From: Endocalyx cinctus
Lineage: Eukaryota; Ascomycota; Sordariomycetes; Amphisphaeriales; Apiosporaceae
Reading direction: 5' to 3'
Assembly (NCBI GenBank): GCA_001600455.1
Contig: BCKC01000010.1
Location: 502,144-566,143 of the forward strand
Length of the DNA stretch: 64,000 nucleotides
Shown piece by piece: positions 1-11,720 of this stretch (the stretch's first letter is position 1; every line of letters begins with the position of its first letter). A program made the position numbers and the translations under genes. A model generated the notes under the pieces. That model saw only the letters and a program-made list of their open reading frames with translations. It was not told the DNA's origin and ran no database searches.

Positions 1-194
1 CTGTAAACTATCTGGTATTTTACATAAGGATAAGAAAGAATGAGGATAGACCAACCCTTTCGGACTGTGCTACCGACAACTCCTGCTCATTTCTTCACCT
101 TTGCCGAAAAATCGCCAACACTTTACTGACTTAATTTCAAATCGCTAGAATCTGAGCTATACATCTATCCTATTTTCGGTTCTTGAAGAAGAAA

Positions 195-692
195 ATGCCG
201 GTCAGAAAAGCCCATCGAGCCCTCAGCATACCGAAGTCCTCATCATTATCCTATCGTGCCTCGACACGCACACCCTCCTCCCTCTTCCAGCACGTGTACC
301 GGTAGTAGCAATCCAACACTCTAGCCACGCCCTTCCTGAAGCGCGCCCTATTCGTCGACCCCATCGCTGTTGATTCGAACACCGAGCTCACTCACAACTG
401 GACCCGAAACCCGCTATTAGCGACTGGTTTCCCGTTCTTCATCGGCCGCACGCAAGATCGGGTATATTAAAAAAAAAAAAAAAAGAGGAGAAAATACGAG
501 CAGCATTGTACGACCTCGTGTACTCGCTCATCAAACTGCTCGACCTTCAACTCCGTGGAGCTGAGCTGGGCTGAGCCGGGCGGGTGCTCGAAGTTGGATG
601 ATCACCATGGAGATGCATGTACTCGTATAACTACGTGGGCGGGATAAGCGCGATCGGCCAGTTCGAAGACGACGTCGTAGTCGTGCTCTTCC
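195..692 (+). other. exon-like patch, possible gene relic
   Basis: Base composition rises above its surroundings and short open segments look more like protein than their neighbours. One runs 327-470 (47 codons, starting TPFLKRALFVDPIAVDS) and ends in TAA just before a poly-A tract. Another runs 617-692 (MYSYNYVGGISAIGQFEDD...) and is followed directly by a consensus splice donor GTGAGT at 693. The segments are separated by stops and an A-run and cannot be joined without assumptions. I do not recognise the family. It may be a decayed gene or chance. Confidence 0.2.
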
Positions 693-1270
693 GTGAGTTT
701 TACCAACCTACCTGATGAGTGGTCGCCTAGGGAGATCCCGTTAAGACTTCGTTCTGGGGCAGGACTGGTTCGGTTAAGATAGGTGCGAACGAGGAAATAT
801 GATTTCGGAGTTTACCCATTTGCGAAAAACCTGGGGAAAAGAGTAGTGAGTACATGAGATAGAAATTAGAGGTAATATTCTACATGTAAAAGCATGTAGA
901 TAAATATATTTGGAGGTATCGACGGCACATTCGCCTATCATCTAAGCTAGATTCTAGTACTGAGTTCTTGTCGTATCTGAGAATATCACTATGGATAATG
1001 CATCTTCACGTACTCTGTATATAACACTGAAACCGTGGAATCCCCTATAGATTTAGTTGTAGGTCCATCCACATACGTACGTACTCACATCCTCACCCCC
1101 TTTAACTATCATTAAATGAAGCCGACGTCTGAATGCACGAGAAGAGGTAGTTCACCTAGTCGGAGCCACTCAATTTTACATTCTAGGCTAATATTGCGAT
1201 GAGTCATAATTCAAGATTGATGACGGTGAAATATGCGCCAGAAAGGAGGAAATGACACAATTAAAAGGGC

Positions 1271-1312
1271 GAAAAAGAAAGAAAGAAAGAAAGAAAGAAA
1301 GAAAAAAAAAAG
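1271..1312. repeat. (GAAA)n microsatellite
   Basis: Tandem GAAA units run into a poly-A tail. This produces an artificial Lys-rich frame on one strand and a Phe/Leu-rich frame on the other. Confidence 0.9.
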
Positions 1313-1755
1313 GGAACACGGGCTCAGAGAGAGAGTTACACTAGTATCGACTCGAGAGTGGCGTTCAAGCACGGCGCACGGCGTCTTGCCATACTTACAC
1401 AACCGCGGATTTTCAGGCACCAAGAAAAAAACGGGACGCGAGCGATGATCTCGATCTTGCCCAAACACGCACTATTGAGGCTCCTGTTCACGAGGCTTGG
1501 CGTTCTTGGATGGGTATTGCGTAGGTGCCATATTTAGGCGAGGACCCATCGAGCGAGCTTATTGAGAATAAATATAGGTAGGTTAAGGTTAGATGGAGAT
1601 CAGTATTGACTCTACACAGTAGAGAAGAGCCCAGATGAACCAAAGAAGAACATATGCGCGACGAGCATATTCTATCCAAGTGCTTGTTAAGAAAGTGGAT
1701 GGGTATATAACTCGTCTATTCTTTCTCTCTCCGTTTCTCTCTTACACGTACAGGT

Positions 1756-1760
1756 ACACG

Positions 1761-1812
<52 letters not shown>
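1756..1812. repeat. compound (AC)n(AT)n microsatellite
   Basis: An AC run of about 14 units passes directly into an AT run of about 14 units, a typical slippage tract and potentially polymorphic between isolates. Confidence 0.95.
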
Positions 1813-1815
<3 letters not shown>

Positions 1816-2422
1816 AATGATCCCATCGCGTTACCTCGCGGAATCGAACGATGCGCCGGCTGGGATGCGACCGAGTGAAATTAATCCAATTAATTTCGGG
1901 GCGTTTTTTGGGTGGAATAACTAGCAGAGAGGTCGATTTGAGGTTCTTGGGAAGCTAGCTGAGGTGAAATGAGGTGTGGGGAGTATTATTAAGAACAAGA
2001 AGAAAAAAAAAATAGGGCGGTTTTCAAAATACCTCCACATAGAGACGTAGGGAGAAACATGTGAGCTGTGCGCAATCGGTACTCATTAATATCAATTTCC
2101 TTTCAATATGCGAGTTTCTTGAAAAGTCGGGGGAACCAACGATGTATTCTCACATGTCGTTGGCACCCCTTGTGTCCAAGACTTGCGATAAATGGGCAAA
2201 AAAAAAAAAAAAAAAGAGGAGGGAAGGAGAGGGAGAGAGGAGTTTGAGGAAGGGTATCTGCAATATGCATGTAAGGTCTTTTTGCCACGCAGCTTCGGTA
2301 GGTAGAACTCCAAAGGCCGATTCTGAGAAGAACCAATGAGAGAATAAGCAATCATGGGTTTCTTTACATATAGGGTTCACTTTGAAGAGGGAGGGGGCGT
2401 TCAAAGCTATCGAACATGAACT

Positions 2423-2440
2423 GCGCGCGCGCGCGTGTGT
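2423..2440. repeat. (GC)n(GT)n tract
   Basis: Alternating GC followed by GT, a purine-pyrimidine alternation of the Z-DNA-prone type, within AT-rich DNA. Confidence 0.85.
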
Positions 2441-5400
2441 ACATAGTACATAGTACTATGTATGTGTATCCTCTTCTGCCCAACTATACCTACCTAATGC
2501 ACAGACGTAGAGATCATAGCTCGATACCGCCACTTTGAAGATAGGTCAATAATATTGAATATGCAGCCATATGATTTGGTAGTTACTGTGTAGAAAAGGA
2601 ACAAATTACGTCGTTGATTGTACGGGCTTTGCTCCGGTGTGGTAACACACTGCTGACTTTGACCGACGCGACAAAATCCTATCGAGCTAGAAAGATTCGT
2701 CGTGATACGATAACTACCGAGTCAGAGTGGTTGTACTACTCTGTTCTGATAGGCATTCATCAGCGATGAGTTCCAAGGAGCAAACACATGCAGAGCATGA
2801 ACGGGTACTAGATATCCGTGGTTCTGCACCCTGATCGCAGTTCATTACCGTGCAGGATGATATCGCTGTCATCTTTTAATGGTATAGTTTTTTCTTCTCT
2901 TTTCTATTTGTCCTTCTTCCTGTCCCGATACCGAAGCCGATAAATTATGTATCCCTTCAAATATTGTCAGCACTACTTAGTAAGACGCTATTTGAACGAG
3001 GCTCAATTTAGACATGGCATCCTTTGTTGTCGTACTGTCATACTATCCTTAAGGGGGAATCAGATCATGATGTACTATACTAGTATATGTACGTGTATGT
3101 ATGTCTCTGCTAGCCTTATTACCAGGCATTACAAGGGCAGGGTTTTCCGATGTGGTTATATACTAAGTAAGTGCACCGTGAACGGTAATTTATATACAAC
3201 TGCAAGTAAGGGAGAGGCTGTTAAGTTTCAGCAAATCGAAACAACTGCCGCTGGTTAGAGTAGTGTGCGTACACTACTGTACATGAAGTATGAAGTTATA
3301 CCAAGACCGCGGAGCTACCTACATGTAGTATAAGTTATACTAAGGCCTCGGAACTAGTGCACATAGTACTTGTACATGGTAGTTGAAATAACTCGTGGGG
3401 AACGGGTTATCTACCATTTATCAAATCCTCATAGGTTGAGGTTCACTTTCAACCCACTTATATGCGTGATAGGTTCGAAAGAACCAGAAATACGGTTCAC
3501 TTGGGATTATGCATTATTACTTACGCTACCTTACAGCGCAGTACGTCCATCTGATAAGTATGTAGTACCACTATTGCTTTACACATATGTACATAGTATA
3601 CACGCACCGTAGTATACCTACACAGTAGGTAGTATATATCGTAAGTTATTGTGATACATGAAGACCCACCTTGGAATAAACGAAAGATCAAGCCCTATAT
3701 ATACTACGAATGTGGTGTACATCATTACCACCGTATTCCAGGTTATATATGAATATTGGACGAGTATTATGCTGTAATTCGTGACATCACATGATCTACG
3801 CATCAGTGCAGGAGATCTTGTTTTCCAAGAGAAGGGTATATTACCTACGGTATTAAATGTTGCCTTTACACGAAGTGTCATGTGTCATGTTACGATGTAC
3901 GCAGTACTTGTCATAATGAGGGGAGTTAAATAAACAAAGTGCTTACTTATTACATTTTTATTATTATATTATTATCATTATCATTATTATTTTATTTTTC
4001 TTACAAGTATCTATACTACGTACATATATACATCTATACATGTATGCGTATATACCTTCTTTATTCCACTAGGGTAGTCCCGTCTAAGACAGGTTCGGCA
4101 GGGCGAATTTGTTTCGCTCGCCTCATTGACTATCTTGGTTTACCGAAGCCTCAAATTGATTGAACCTAGGTTAGTACGAGTAAATAGGGGCACCTTTTCC
4201 CGCGGCCCCCACCCGCACCTCATTTATTAATTTACATACACTACTGTGTATGTACATACATACAAGTACATAATAGAGTATTGAAAGACAGGTTTAACTT
4301 GAATGAGGAAAGTGTCACAGCCCAAGAAGCGGGCATATGCCGGCAAATTGGTGGATATCTCAATATCAATTCACAATAGTGTAATGTAACTCATGGTACA
4401 TATAGAAAAGATTTGAAGAAGAAGAAGAAGAAGAGACGGAAAAAAAAGTAAAATACGATTTCGTGTGCCTACTTGTACATGTAAGACAAACACGAGGCGA
4501 CCTACGGAATATACGTATATCGTACCGTATCTTCAGGGTATATATATTATATATCAAGGGATATCATATTTATTTGTACATGGATTTTTTGTCTTCACAC
4601 TTTCAAGTCTGCATTAAATACTACGTACGACGCACCGGATTGACCTAGGTGTATATATGTATGTTATCTGTACGTTATATGTGTGAAAGAATGTTGCATG
4701 CATACGAAGGTAACTCGGCATGCTCTGTTTCGACTTCTATCACAACGGGCCGGTCGTAGAATTGGTCGATGTCGGGTTTTGATTACTTGATCGGTTCTTA
4801 TAATCCATCACGCGATAGTATCCATGAAAGCATGAAGTTTGAAGAATCTATGTTAATTAAGAAGAATTTATACGTGTATATCTGCGATACTAAGTATCTA
4901 CACGTACGTAGGTAGTATACTCGGTGGGACCTTATAGTAATAAGTACGTAGAGAATTACAAGTAAATTTCGAATAAAATATAAAAAAAAAATAAAAAAAT
5001 AAAGAAAAAGGTCTAGAATCTATCGTCTTATTTGAAACCCTTGACAGGTTACAATAGTATACTTGTACGTATCAAAGATACTAATCCTTCCTATTTGAAC
5101 CATGACCCTCCTCCTTTTTAGTGTCCTTCTTATTCCTCGCTTTATTTTGCGCGTCCCACTAAGCTATTCTTAATATACGCTACACACACAGGCACACATA
5201 TATAGGACTACGTAGTAGTGTACCTAGGTATATTAGTATATACAAGTAGTAATGCGAAAATGGGAAGAGAGAAAGAAAGAAAAGAAAAAGAAAAAGAAAA
5301 AGAAAAAAAGGACGCAGCGGACCGGGAAGGGAGGGGGGTTACAAAGTTGCCGTCCACTAATACGGGCGACGGCGGCCGCTAAAAAACCAAAAATTGGGAT

Positions 5401-6239
5401 GGTGCTGGAGTGTACATATTGGATGAATCCTGTCCACGGGTAGTAGTATACTTAGAAAAACCCACGTGGTAAACCGTATTTAATGTAGAACAGGTTGATT
5501 GAATTACTTGTAAGTACTATTGTGTAAAGTTATCTACAAAGGGTAGGTAATAGGTAATAGATAATATACCGGTGACTGGATACTGCGCTATACACTATAC
5601 TGCTTAGGTCTGCTTAGGTCTGCTTTACTAACTTATTTATACTTATTTAGGGATGATTACTTACTTACGTACGCTGTAACTGGGTATGGCTAGTGGTATA
5701 GCTAGTGTACTTAAGCACTACCGCGGACACTATTCTCACTAAGTAAGTACTGTACTGTACTTAAGTATTATTCCATATTATCAACCCGTTGTTGACCTTA
5801 CTCGGGGAGCATTTTTATACCCGTTTATACCACCATGTATATCGTCTACTTTGTAATGCTCGTAAACGCGGAATTGAAGAAGAAAGAAAAGACAAGGGTA
5901 GTAGCGCTGCTCTTCCGCTGACCGTCGGTTCCTCTCGCTTCTATTATGTACTTGTATACGTAGTCAGCTTAATGTATTTTGCTTCCCTTCCTCATCCTTC
6001 GATCTGCATATCTGCATGTTTTCGTGTCTGCCTAGCTATCTTATTATCATTGGGTTTTTCTTTGGCCTCTCCTTTAATTTATCCCTTCAGCTTTTTATTT
6101 TTAACCCATTTCTACACCACCACCCCTCTCTCTCTTTTTTTCCTTGTATCTCTATCATTTCTCCTCTTCCATACGATAATGGTGTGAAAGAAGGAGGGGC
6201 ATAGTGGGTATATTTAGTACCCATTTACATGTACGCATA

Positions 6240-6282
6240 GAGAGAGAGAGAGAGAGAGAGAGTGTGTGTGTGTGTGTGTGTG
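6240..6282. repeat. compound (AG)n(TG)n microsatellite
   Basis: About 11 AG units are followed by about 10 TG units. Confidence 0.95.
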
Positions 6283-6682
6283 CTTGAAAAATACATACGC
6301 AGGTATATAAAATTCTATACCTAGGCCTAAAGGTCTATATAGTTAAAAGGTCTAAACTAGGATTCACGTCTCTTTTACCGATTACGAATAAGGGGGAAAT
6401 GCTTCCAAATAGGGAATGGTCCGTACATATACATTATAGACCAGAGTACAAATTTTTATGGTCCTTCGGTAGGGTTATTTCTTGAAGGATCGAACGGGTG
6501 GGTGTATACGCCTATGTACATGTTCTGATGAAAAATAATTTAGTCCAATTTACGAATGGCACATAGCAGATCGATAATAGTAGAAGATATATCATTATCC
6601 AATCAAATTATCGTCTTGATAGAAATGTCGTTAACGTTGCAATAGAATCAGCTTATGCCATCCTACCCTACCATCCCTTCCT

Positions 6683-6711
6683 CTCTTTCTTTCTTTCTTT
6701 CTTTCTTTTTC
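6683..6711. repeat. (CTTT)n microsatellite
   Basis: Tandem CTTT units followed by mixed T/C sequence. Confidence 0.9.
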
Positions 6712-7537
6712 TTTTTTCTTCTTCTCATATTTATATCTTTATATGTAGATCTATACGGAGTATATGATTTCTTACATATATATGTACGTAGTATACGCAT
6801 ATGTAGAATTTAATAAGCGACATCATACCCAAAAACGTTCCTTTCGTGGTCACGGTAGCATCTACCCATTTCAGCTTCAAAAACCGACATACATAATACG
6901 TATGTATATTTTATAATAATAAAAATAATAAATATCTTAAGTGTCGGTGAGGATACCACTTCTGGCATCGATGGGCAGTTTCAGTATTCCCTGGTAATTC
7001 CTATCCATATTTATGGTTCCCGTCCCCTAAAAGAACGAAGCATACCGGGTTGGACGGAAGATAGCCGGTACCTGTCATTATCCTAGTTGTATACTGGGAA
7101 GACGCAACGGGTGATCGACCCCTCGTAGGCTCCCCCCTCGTCATCTTCAGGATTCAAGAGTGGGACGGCCAATCTCAGTGTCCAACTGTAGCATTGGCTT
7201 TGGGTTTTAAGCCCACTGTGAAACATGCCCTTTTTTCCCTCGGAAATTTTCACCAGCCAAAAACTTTTTCTTTATTTACTTGTTTCATTTTTTTTTAAAA
7301 CTTACACACAGACTTACCTGTCTACCTAAGCTGGATCCCTACTATATCCTAACTGACCTAACACTATTACCCTCCTCCCCCTCCCCCCGTTCCACCATAT
7401 TCCGCCTTTTTATTTCTGTTTTTATTTATTAATCTATATCTATACTCTTTTTCTTCTCGTAGCAACTTCGATTTACGATTTACTGCTAGGTGAATGAAAT
7501 GCAACTGGTAAAAAAAGGTAGACGACCTTGATGCACC

Positions 7538-10500
7538 ATGAATAGGATCAAGGAGGTACTGTCTCGCCTCACTCGCGCGACACGTGAGCCGAAGGACGCT
7601 GCTGGACCCCGCCTGGATCGCGTTGGTCGCACTAGTAGTTCCGCCGGAAGTTCGAAAGAGAAAGTCGTCTACCACGCCGACGGCCGTGGTGCCATCGTCC
7701 TTCACGATGGCATCCAACCCGGGGTCGAAGGATTCGACCTGATCCTCGTCCACGGCTTATTCGGCGGCCGGATCAGCACCTGGACCAAGGCCGGCGCTTT
7801 CTGGCCTCGCGATTTTCTCCCCCACGATTTACCCAACGTTCGTGTCGTATCCTGGGGATGGGCCAGCAGCTTGCTGGGCAACAGCGAGACCTTTAGCGAC
7901 CAAGCCGAGAACTTGCTGACGGACATCTCGCGTCTCCGCACCAACACGACCCGACCTATCATTTTCGTCGGCCACGGCTTGGGAGGACTTATGATCAAGG
8001 AAGCCTTGGTGGTGGCGGCCATGTCGAGGATTTACGGCGCCCACGTGGAAATCAGCAACGTCTACCCCCGTACCGTCGGCTGTATCTTTTTGAGCACGCC
8101 GCACATACGAAGCGGCAAGCGAAGCCTGGGAGATTGCGTCTGCGCCGTCGCCGCCATCTCACCCACCGCTCCGGGACCTCAGCTTTTGAGAGTGTTGCGG
8201 GATAGCGATAAGATCCTGGAAAATCAGCACAACACTTTCCTTATGGTCTCCCGAGATATCAAGGTAATATGCGTCCGAGAACAGATCCCCACGACAATAT
8301 ACGCCTCGTCGGATATGATGAGAGACGTCAACACCGTCGATATGGGAAAGGGTACCATTCAGGTTTTAGTACCGAAAGACTCGACATATTATAACAACTT
8401 TAACGTCACCAAGGACGACGTTGCGTCAAACCATATGGATCTTGCCAGGTATAGGTCACGCGAGGAGGTCGGATACACACATATAGTTTCTCATATAAAA
8501 CGAATTACGGCCGAACCAACGCAGGCCGAGATTGAGGCGATGGAGCCTCGTAACCAAGGTACGTGTTTTTTTTTTTTTCTTTCGTCTCTCCCTCCTTCAC
8601 TAGCTGTAAATTATTGCGGACGGGACAATATATGAATTAATACGCTTTCCAGATATTTTAAATGCACTTTACTATGATACTATGATGGAACGAGAGGCTC
8701 TCATAGATCCAGCTTACGGACATACCTGCGATTGGATATTAAACCCCAAGGAATCTCAATTTTGTGATTTCCTAAAAAACAACGAGTCTATTTTCGTGAG
8801 TCTTTTCCCCGTCGTAGGCACATTAGGGAGCGTGCAAGAAGTGATAAGCTTTATCATCTAAAACCAATCGACTAATACAAAGATAAAAACCAATATAGTG
8901 GATTAGCGGCAAAGCTGGATCTGGAAAATCAACTCTAATCAAATATATATGGAACTCGCCCAAATTCCGACAGCAGCTGGAAGAGGGCTGGGCGAAGGAT
9001 GGCATTCTTCTTATGTCTTGCGTGTTTTTCTTCGAGGGCGGTAACCGGATTCAGAAGACGTACGAGGGATACTTGCGAAGCTGTTTATACCAGATTCTCA
9101 GCAAAAGACGGGACCTTATCAAAGTAGCTTTCCCCAGTTTCTTCGACTGCGACTGGCCGCCACCGGTGCAGTTCACAAGTACCACCAACTTAAACCAGGC
9201 CTTTTACTCCTTATACTCTCGCTTGTCGACCACTCTACGCCTTGTCTGGGTTATCGATGCCGCCGACGAGTACCGCATAATGGAACGAAAGGACCACTAC
9301 GAGCAGGCCGACCTGGAGGTCCACTACGATAAAGAGGAAGGAGACGAGCTATGGGGACGTAGCAAATGGCGAAACGACTCACATAACGAAGTCGCGAAAC
9401 TCATCACCAGTATGGCCAGCAAGGACACGGCGAAATTCATCGTAACGTCACGAGAGCTACCGATTTTCGAAAAAGAATTTGCCGGATTTCCTAGGCTCAA
9501 ACTCACCGACCATACCGAGAGATCCATAGCTCAATACGTCGAGGGTCGTCTCGAGACCGAAGCCCCCGGCCTGCCCGATACCAAGAACCTGTGCAAACTC
9601 GTGGCTCAGAAGAGCAAGGGCGACATCCTCTGGGCGAGACTGGCGATCGATATGCTTATCGACGGTAGCCTGCGTACCTTGAGATCGACCCTAGACTCTC
9701 TTCCATCCAATCTCGGCGGTCCCGAGGGTCTGTACATGCGAATGATAGAGAACTTGAATCCCGACTTGCAACAGGACGCCTGCCGAATCTTCCACCTAGT
9801 AATCAGAGCGCAGCAGCCTCCCCCCTTATTCACCCTAGCCCTAGCCGAACAAAGTTATATAGACGGAACAAATACGCTCAGATCGTCCATAGACGACTCG
9901 AATCCGTACACCTTGGCTACCATCCAGCAACTATCAGACCGAATGCAACGCCGCCTGTCGCACTGCTGCGCCGGACTCCTGGAAGCGGAGGCGATAGCCA
10001 GCGACAACGGGACCGAGGGATCGCAGCGCGTCGTCTTCACGCACCAAACGACCAAGGAGTGGGTAGGCCGGAGAGACATCTGGCAACGACTACCGGGCAC
10101 CAAGCCTATCAACAACGTCGAGCTCGACATGTCGCTGCTGAGCGGATGCATAAGGACATTACAAGCGTACGAAACCATACGGCCGCCGGTGCTGACGTGG
10201 CCGAACATCCGATTCCGGCCGGACTCGTGGCTCCTCGTGGCCAACGCGCTGCGGTACGCCGAGAGGATCGACGGCGAAGTCCAGGATCTCGAGAAGTACT
10301 GCCAGCTGATCGACGAGCTCGACAAGACGAACCAGCGGGCCTGGATAGCCGCCCTGCAGAACCACAAGCCGATGGTGGAGGACCCGAACTGGTACGAGAA
10401 GAAGCTGCCGAAGCTCCTCAGGAAGCACTGGTCCAACTTCGAGCCGATGGCGACGGGCAAGCCGCCCAAGCGGAAGGACTTCCTGACGCTCGTCGTGCAG

Positions 10501-11058
10501 GCCAACCTCGTCTCGTACGTCAAGGTGAAGCTCGACCTGATGGAGCCCGAGGACCGGAAGCGGAAGGCGCAGGAGCTGCTCGTGTACATCGTGTGCCCCA
10601 AGGCGGACGGGCTCAGCGCGTGCGTCTCGCTGAGCGGCGATTACCTCGATTTCCACCACGACATGCCGGACTCGAAGCTGCTCGACGTCGTCTTCGACGC
10701 GGGCGCGGACGCGCGCGAGGACGAGCAGATCTGGATTAAAGCCCTCAAGGCCGGCCGGCACTACTTCTCGCGGGGAAGCGTCACCATGACCCACCTGCTC
10801 GAGACCTGGGCCAGCAAGCGGCTGCAGCTCAACCGCGAGCGCTGGGTCGGCGCGATCAAATCTCTCTTGCTGCACGGCGCGAACCCCCACGCCGAGGTCT
10901 CCTTCCCCGGAAGCTCGGCCGACGATCGGTCCACGAGCACCGTCGGCGCGGTCGATCTCATTCGCGAGACGTTGGAGGGTGAGCCCGAGTACGCTTTGGA
11001 CCTGATGGAGCTCGAGAGCTTGATGGGTCGACGGGGAAGCGTCGGTCTAGCGAGGTAA
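7538..11058 (+). CDS. NLR-like protein: N-terminal alpha/beta-hydrolase (SesB/DUF676-like) plus NACHT ATPase
   Basis: Three exons by eye: 7538-8558, 8653-8795 and 8899-11058, with GTACGT and GTGAGT donors and a CGACTAATAC-type branch site in intron 2. They give 1107 residues. Residues about 45-320 form a lipase-like alpha/beta-hydrolase fold: LILVHGLFGG near 70, a nucleophile elbow GHGLGG at 145-150, and a final NHMDLARY segment with the expected catalytic His at 299. The elbow carries Gly147 where the family has Ser, so hydrolysis is doubtful. Exon 2 encodes the usual linker before NACHT (HTCDWIL). The P-loop GKAGSGKST lies at 392-400, directly after the exon 3 start. The Walker B region VWVIDAADEY lies at about 503-512. 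The C-terminal part resembles the post-NACHT region of fungal NLRs; an ankyrin-like LLLHGANPHAEV is seen near the end, without a clear repeat array. This architecture occurs in fungal incompatibility/immune receptors; that role is inferred. The start is the first ATG of the open frame. Confidence 0.88.
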
Positions 11059-11720
11059 AAAGGAAATATTTACATACAATTCAAATTGTGACATGAGCGA
11101 TGACTATAAAAAAAGGGGGGAAATACAACAGTCAAAAAAGCAAAAAAACGCAACAAAAAAAAGTATTTTCTATGTTAGATACGTTTTGAGGAGGAAAGTT
11201 TTTGTCTGTTTCGTGATATCATTTGCATCGTTTCATATAGGCTTGGGGAGATTCTGCGGTATGTCTTAACGTTTTCATGGGTAACTGGGTAGTTGACGGA
11301 TTCTTTTTTTGATCTCTTGATTTTATTATTCACATTCACATTCACATTCATATTATCATTAGCCTCCATTACAGTACTGTCATGAAAATAGCTACAGTTA
11401 CAGATAGAATTTCGTTATACATACCAATTGAAAATGAAAAGAGATGTTTTTAAACTTCAACTAAGGGAACGCCATAGAATATCGGGTTTGAATTAGGACA
11501 ACTAACACGTTTGTTTCGTGGCCCCTATCTTGTAGACAAGTTCGTTTTAGATAGAGATACTATGCAGAACTATGCTATATACGGTCTTTTATGATTTGGT
11601 CATCCAGTGAAGATGGCTCGGTATTTACGAAGGGAACGAAGTCCGAGAAAATATCACCAGATTCTTTTCATGCCATAATGGTCTGTCTCGACTAGGGGAC
11701 GCGAATTTTTTTTTTTCGCT
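11059..11720. other. intergenic, tail-to-tail
   Basis: AT-rich convergent spacer between the NLR and MFS genes, with A/T homopolymers and a CATTCA hexamer repeated near 11333-11350. No further gene seen. Confidence 0.6.

Larger units (their letters stand above)
1..7537. other. gene-poor AT-rich desert with microsatellites
   Basis: No complete gene can be supported in this stretch. Reading frames are short and made of low-complexity sequence (poly-Lys, poly-Ser, His-Thr repeats from microsatellites). Recognisable content is one GC-richer, exon-like patch near 195-692, several microsatellites and many short CTAG/GTAC-type palindromes. The last few hundred bases before 7538 become pyrimidine-rich and are probably the promoter and leader of the NLR gene that follows. 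No telomeric TTAGGG array and no transposase-like frame was seen on either strand. Confidence 0.6.

Noticed and set aside
1826..1890. Possible tRNA on the minus strand (GTTCGATTC-like T-loop word)
   Set aside because: The flanking bases do not form a 5-bp T stem, and no acceptor or anticodon stem can be drawn.
10059..10890. Long open frames on both strands overlapping the first NLR (over 220 codons each)
   Set aside because: They lie in the GC-rich block of the NLR exon, where stop codons are rare in all frames; composition is Arg/Ala/Gly/Leu-rich with no motif, while the NLR frame itself is well supported.
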